From: Alkalibaculum sporogenes
GTDB lineage: Bacteria > Bacillota > Clostridia > Eubacteriales > Alkalibacteraceae
DNA length: 64,000 nt
Direction of reading: 5' to 3'
Assembly (NCBI RefSeq): GCF_009362815.1
Contig: NZ_WHNX01000013.1
Span: forward strand, 1-64,000
Below the pieces are notes generated by a model. That model was not told the origin of the DNA. It saw nothing but the letters and a program-made list of their open reading frames with translations, and searched no databases. This document shows, piece by piece, positions 63,800 to 64,000 of this stretch (position 1 is the stretch's first letter; each line of letters begins with the position of its first letter). The translations under genes were made by a program, and so were the position numbers.

Positions 63800-64000
63800 G
63801 TGAGAGCAAAAAAAGAAAAGAGCGAAATAAGAGAATGGTTAGAATCAGCAGCTATTGCAGTTGTTCTAGCATTGTTAATAAAATTCTTTTTATTCGAATT
63901 TGTTATGGTAGATGGTAATTCAATGTACCCTACACTTAACCATAATGATCGTCTAATTGTAACAAAGATACAATATTATTTTGGTGAACCTGAATTTGAT
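63800..64000 (+). CDS. lepB: Signal peptidase I, 5' part only
   Basis: The membrane protease that removes signal peptides; the first 67 codons are in the window and the frame is open at the edge. A charged N terminus (RAKKEKSEIREW) precedes one transmembrane helix at about 16-36. The catalytic serine is in VDGNSMYPTL (near residue 41). The start is GTG with GAGGG 7 bases upstream. lepB after rplS is the usual Clostridial order. Confidence 0.92.
   Translation, partial: MRAKKEKSEIREWLESAAIAVVLALLIKFFLFEFVMVDGNSMYPTLNHNDRLIVTKIQYYFGEPEFD

Overview
The window is an AT-rich chromosomal stretch from an anaerobic, endospore-forming, low-GC Gram-positive bacterium of the class Clostridia. The sporulation genes spoIVA and ylbJ, the PASTA-kinase cluster, the sepF/ylm cluster, the DUF512-der pair, and the frequent TTG and GTG starts with strong purine-rich ribosome binding sites all support this. 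Nearly everything is ordered core genome on the plus strand. I see no prophage, transposase gene, CRISPR array or toxin-antitoxin pair. The species cannot be named from the sequence.

Layout. 1-353: three tandem copies of a 116-bp structured repeat, running into the aspS leader. 354-2675: aspS and an RseC-like membrane protein. 2738-9894: a phosphate regulon, phoP-phoR-pstS-pstC-pstA-pstB-phoU, with 11-bp-phased PhoP boxes before phoP and pstS; PstA carries an unusual PDZ-like insertion. 9963-11111: a YIEGIA-family membrane protein and its small partner. 11259-14937: DUF512 protein, der, gpsA. 15106-17378 (minus): ablA-ablB, which make N-epsilon-acetyl-beta-lysine, a compatible solute. 17616-19306: spoIVA and tRNA-Pro(GGG). 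19365-23747: HlyD-like protein, yggS, sepF, yggT, ylmH and an RluD-type pseudouridine synthase. 23805-25571 (minus): rqcH.

25957-32387: dapF, yicC, gmk, rpoZ, priA, def, fmt. 32572-40237: a zinc metallopeptidase, rsmB, rlmN, prpC, prkC, rsgA, thiN and a 57-residue membrane protein. 40439-40630 (minus): rpmB. 40816-46403: an Asp23 protein, a FakA-like kinase, recG, rsmD, coaD and a coiled-coil protein. 46404-48795 (minus): ylbJ and tmcAL. 48940-50856: ackA, a YceD protein and rpmF. 51192-58987: plsX, acpP, rnc, a radical SAM protein, smc, ftsY. 59403-63485: ylxM, ffh, rpsP, khpA, rimM, trmD, rplS. 63800-end: the 5' part of lepB.

Several neighbours usual in Clostridia or Bacilli are absent from otherwise conserved blocks: plsY, divIVA, remA, coaBC, rpe, spoVM, fapR/fabD/fabG and pta. 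Short dispersed repeats of at least three families sit in intergenic gaps, some of them at these missing-gene junctions; one overlaps the smc stop codon.

No obviously new multi-gene system is present. The least explained items are the tandem structured repeat, the PDZ-like PstA, the YIEGIA pair, the ablA promoter embedded in a 12-bp inverted repeat, the dispersed repeat families, and the small membrane protein at the usual spoVM position. Everything is read from sequence alone: functions rest on recognised motifs and family knowledge, and regulatory sites on consensus matches.
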